From NCBI GenBank assembly GCA_942491885.1, contig CALOCQ010000003.1, positions 1-64,000 on the forward strand: DNA of 64,000 nt. Direction: 5' to 3'. Below, piece after piece: positions 63,089 to 64,000 of this stretch. The notes under the pieces are model-generated. The model made no database searches and was not told where the DNA came from. It worked only from the letters and a program-made list of their open reading frames with translations. Each line of letters begins with the position of its first letter. The stretch's first letter is position 1. Both the position numbers and the translations under genes were made by a program. The stretch comes from CALBPI01 sp942491885. Lineage in GTDB: Bacteria; Pseudomonadota; Gammaproteobacteria; Steroidobacterales; Woeseiaceae.

Positions 63089-64000
63089 ATGAAGCAAAAC
63101 AAGCTCCAGTTGGCAGTTCGCACCGCACTTGCGGTCGGCGGCCTTGCCACAGCAGCGGTAGTCTCACCTACCGCATTCGCGCAGGACGACGACACAGCAG
63201 AACTGGGTCGCGTCCAGGTCACTGGCTCGCGCATTAAACGCACGGACGTAGAGGGCGCTTTGCCTGTCCAGGTGATTACCCGCGAGACCATCGAGCTCTC
63301 CGGAGAGGTCTCCGTTGCCGACGTGCTGCGCAACCTGCCGATTAACAGCGGCGGCTCGTTTCGTCCGCAGTCTGGTAGCACCGGACAGTCAGCAGCGACG
63401 CTTTCACTTCGCGCTTTGGGCGCAGGCCGCACACTGATCCTGCTTGACGGGCGCCGTGCGCCGGTCGCGCCGAACCTCGGCGTCGGTCAGGATCTCAACC
63501 AGATCCCGCTTGGCGCTGTAGAGCGTATTGAAATCCTGTCTGATGGCGCTTCGGCGATCTACGGCACCGACGCAATCGGCGGCGTAGTAAATATCATCAC
63601 CCGCAAAGATTTCGAGGGCGCGCAGATCACCTACGGCGAAGGTTACTCAAGCCGCGAAGGTGGCGACACTCAGGTCGGTTCGATGCTGTTTGGCGTTTCA
63701 GGCGCGAAGGGTTCGATCATGGCCGGCGTCTCGTACAACAAGCGTGAGATCGTATTCCAGCGTGATCGTGAATGGTCAACCGGTGGTGCTTCAACCTTCT
63801 CCAACAACTTCCTCGGCAGTGGTGTTGACGCAAATCTTGATCCAATCACGGATCTGCCCGGTGGTGCTGCCCGACCGTTCCGCTTCCTGGGTGAGAGCGA
63901 TACCAATGATGATGGTACGCCAGACCTCGATATCGGCATTTCTGGCCCGGGCAACGAAGCCGGCTGTCAGGGCCCGAGCTTCACCTACACCGGTGTGTTC
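63089..64000 (+). CDS. TonB-dependent outer-membrane receptor, N-terminal part (cut by window end)
   Basis: The signal peptide ends at PTAFAQ (about residue 31). The plug domain starts with LGRVQVTGSRIKRTDVEG and contains LPVQVITRETIELSG, LRNLPINSGG, SLRALGAGRTLILLDGRR, VERIEILSDGASAIYGTDAIGGVVNIITR and the first barrel strands (QITYGEGYSSREGGDTQVG). It imports a large substrate through the outer membrane with energy from TonB. The start ATG is preceded by AGGAGGAATTATTCT. The frame is open to the window end (304 codons seen), so the barrel continues outside. It is plausibly linked to the nearby ASPIC/UnbV and TPR proteins, but the substrate is unknown. Confidence 0.95.
   Translation, partial: MKQNKLQLAVRTALAVGGLATAAVVSPTAFAQDDDTAELGRVQVTGSRIKRTDVEGALPVQVITRETIELSGEVSVADVLRNLPINSGGSFRPQSGSTGQSAATLSLRALGAGRTLILLDGRRAPVAPNLGVGQDLNQIPLGAVERIEILSDGASAIYGTDAIGGVVNIITRKDFEGAQITYGEGYSSREGGDTQVGSMLFGVSGAKGSIMAGVSYNKREIVFQRDREWSTGGASTFSNNFLGSGVDANLDPITDLPGGAARPFRFLGESDTNDDGTPDLDIGISGPGNEAGCQGPSFTYTGVF

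Overview
The window looks like one chromosomal segment of a GC-rich Gammaproteobacterium. Supporting signs are gamma-type AhpC/AhpF behind an OxyR-like operator, a TonB-dependent receptor with an Ile-Lys-Arg plug start, exported S9 peptidases, Acr3/ArsC, and many ASPIC/UnbV and multihaem genes. A marine or sediment lineage of the Woeseia/Halieaceae type would fit, but that placement is inference. I saw no rRNA, tRNA, phage or transposase gene.

Layout. 1-3413 (minus): a TPR membrane protein, an SMP-30-like beta-propeller and a RoxA-like di-haem cytochrome that carries a frameshift near the window edge. 3817-13239 (plus): mixed housekeeping genes, including an outer-membrane barrel, a flavoprotein, a DUF429 protein, cysteine synthase, a DUF2341 surface protein, an S9 peptidase and an MscS channel. 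13273-15684: the ahpC-ahpF peroxide-defence pair with OxyR-type operator, internal terminator and final terminator. 15779-18432: lipoproteins and a phosphatase-like protein.

18486-39466 is an accessory catabolic region. It holds GST-like/MaoC genes, a CoA-transferase, a TetR regulator, two SDRs with a Rieske oxygenase, a lipase, an Xre/DUF2975 pair, an E1alpha-E1beta-E2 2-oxo-acid or acetoin-type dehydrogenase without E3, an MDR oxidoreductase, an AMP-forming CoA ligase between two small ABM-fold proteins, a Rieske ferredoxin, arsC-acr3, a radical SAM protein and a second Rieske oxygenase. A near-identical palindromic operator (core AAACAG-N6-CTGTTT) lies before the dehydrogenase operon and in the CoA-ligase/ferredoxin divergent promoter. 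Weaker relatives lie before the second Rieske gene and a carbonic anhydrase gene. This suggests one scattered regulon for an unidentified carbon source, perhaps under the TetR protein encoded here.

39581-43568: a PD40/CehA-like metallohydrolase, a MITE-like interspersed repeat that runs into an 18-bp tandem repeat, a carbonic anhydrase and a small membrane protein.

43876-64000 is the most unusual part. Three start/stop-overlapping genes encode a TPR+VCBS lipoprotein, a membrane-anchored pentahaem cytochrome fused to TPRs, and a membrane-anchored ASPIC/UnbV propeller. An exported arginase-like protein, a TonB-domain protein with a decayed tandem copy, and an S9 peptidase lie in between. A second ASPIC/UnbV protein and a TPR protein follow, starting downstream of a perfect 26-bp palindrome, and the region ends in a TonB-dependent receptor that runs off the window. 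I read this as a candidate envelope redox or uptake system of unknown substrate.
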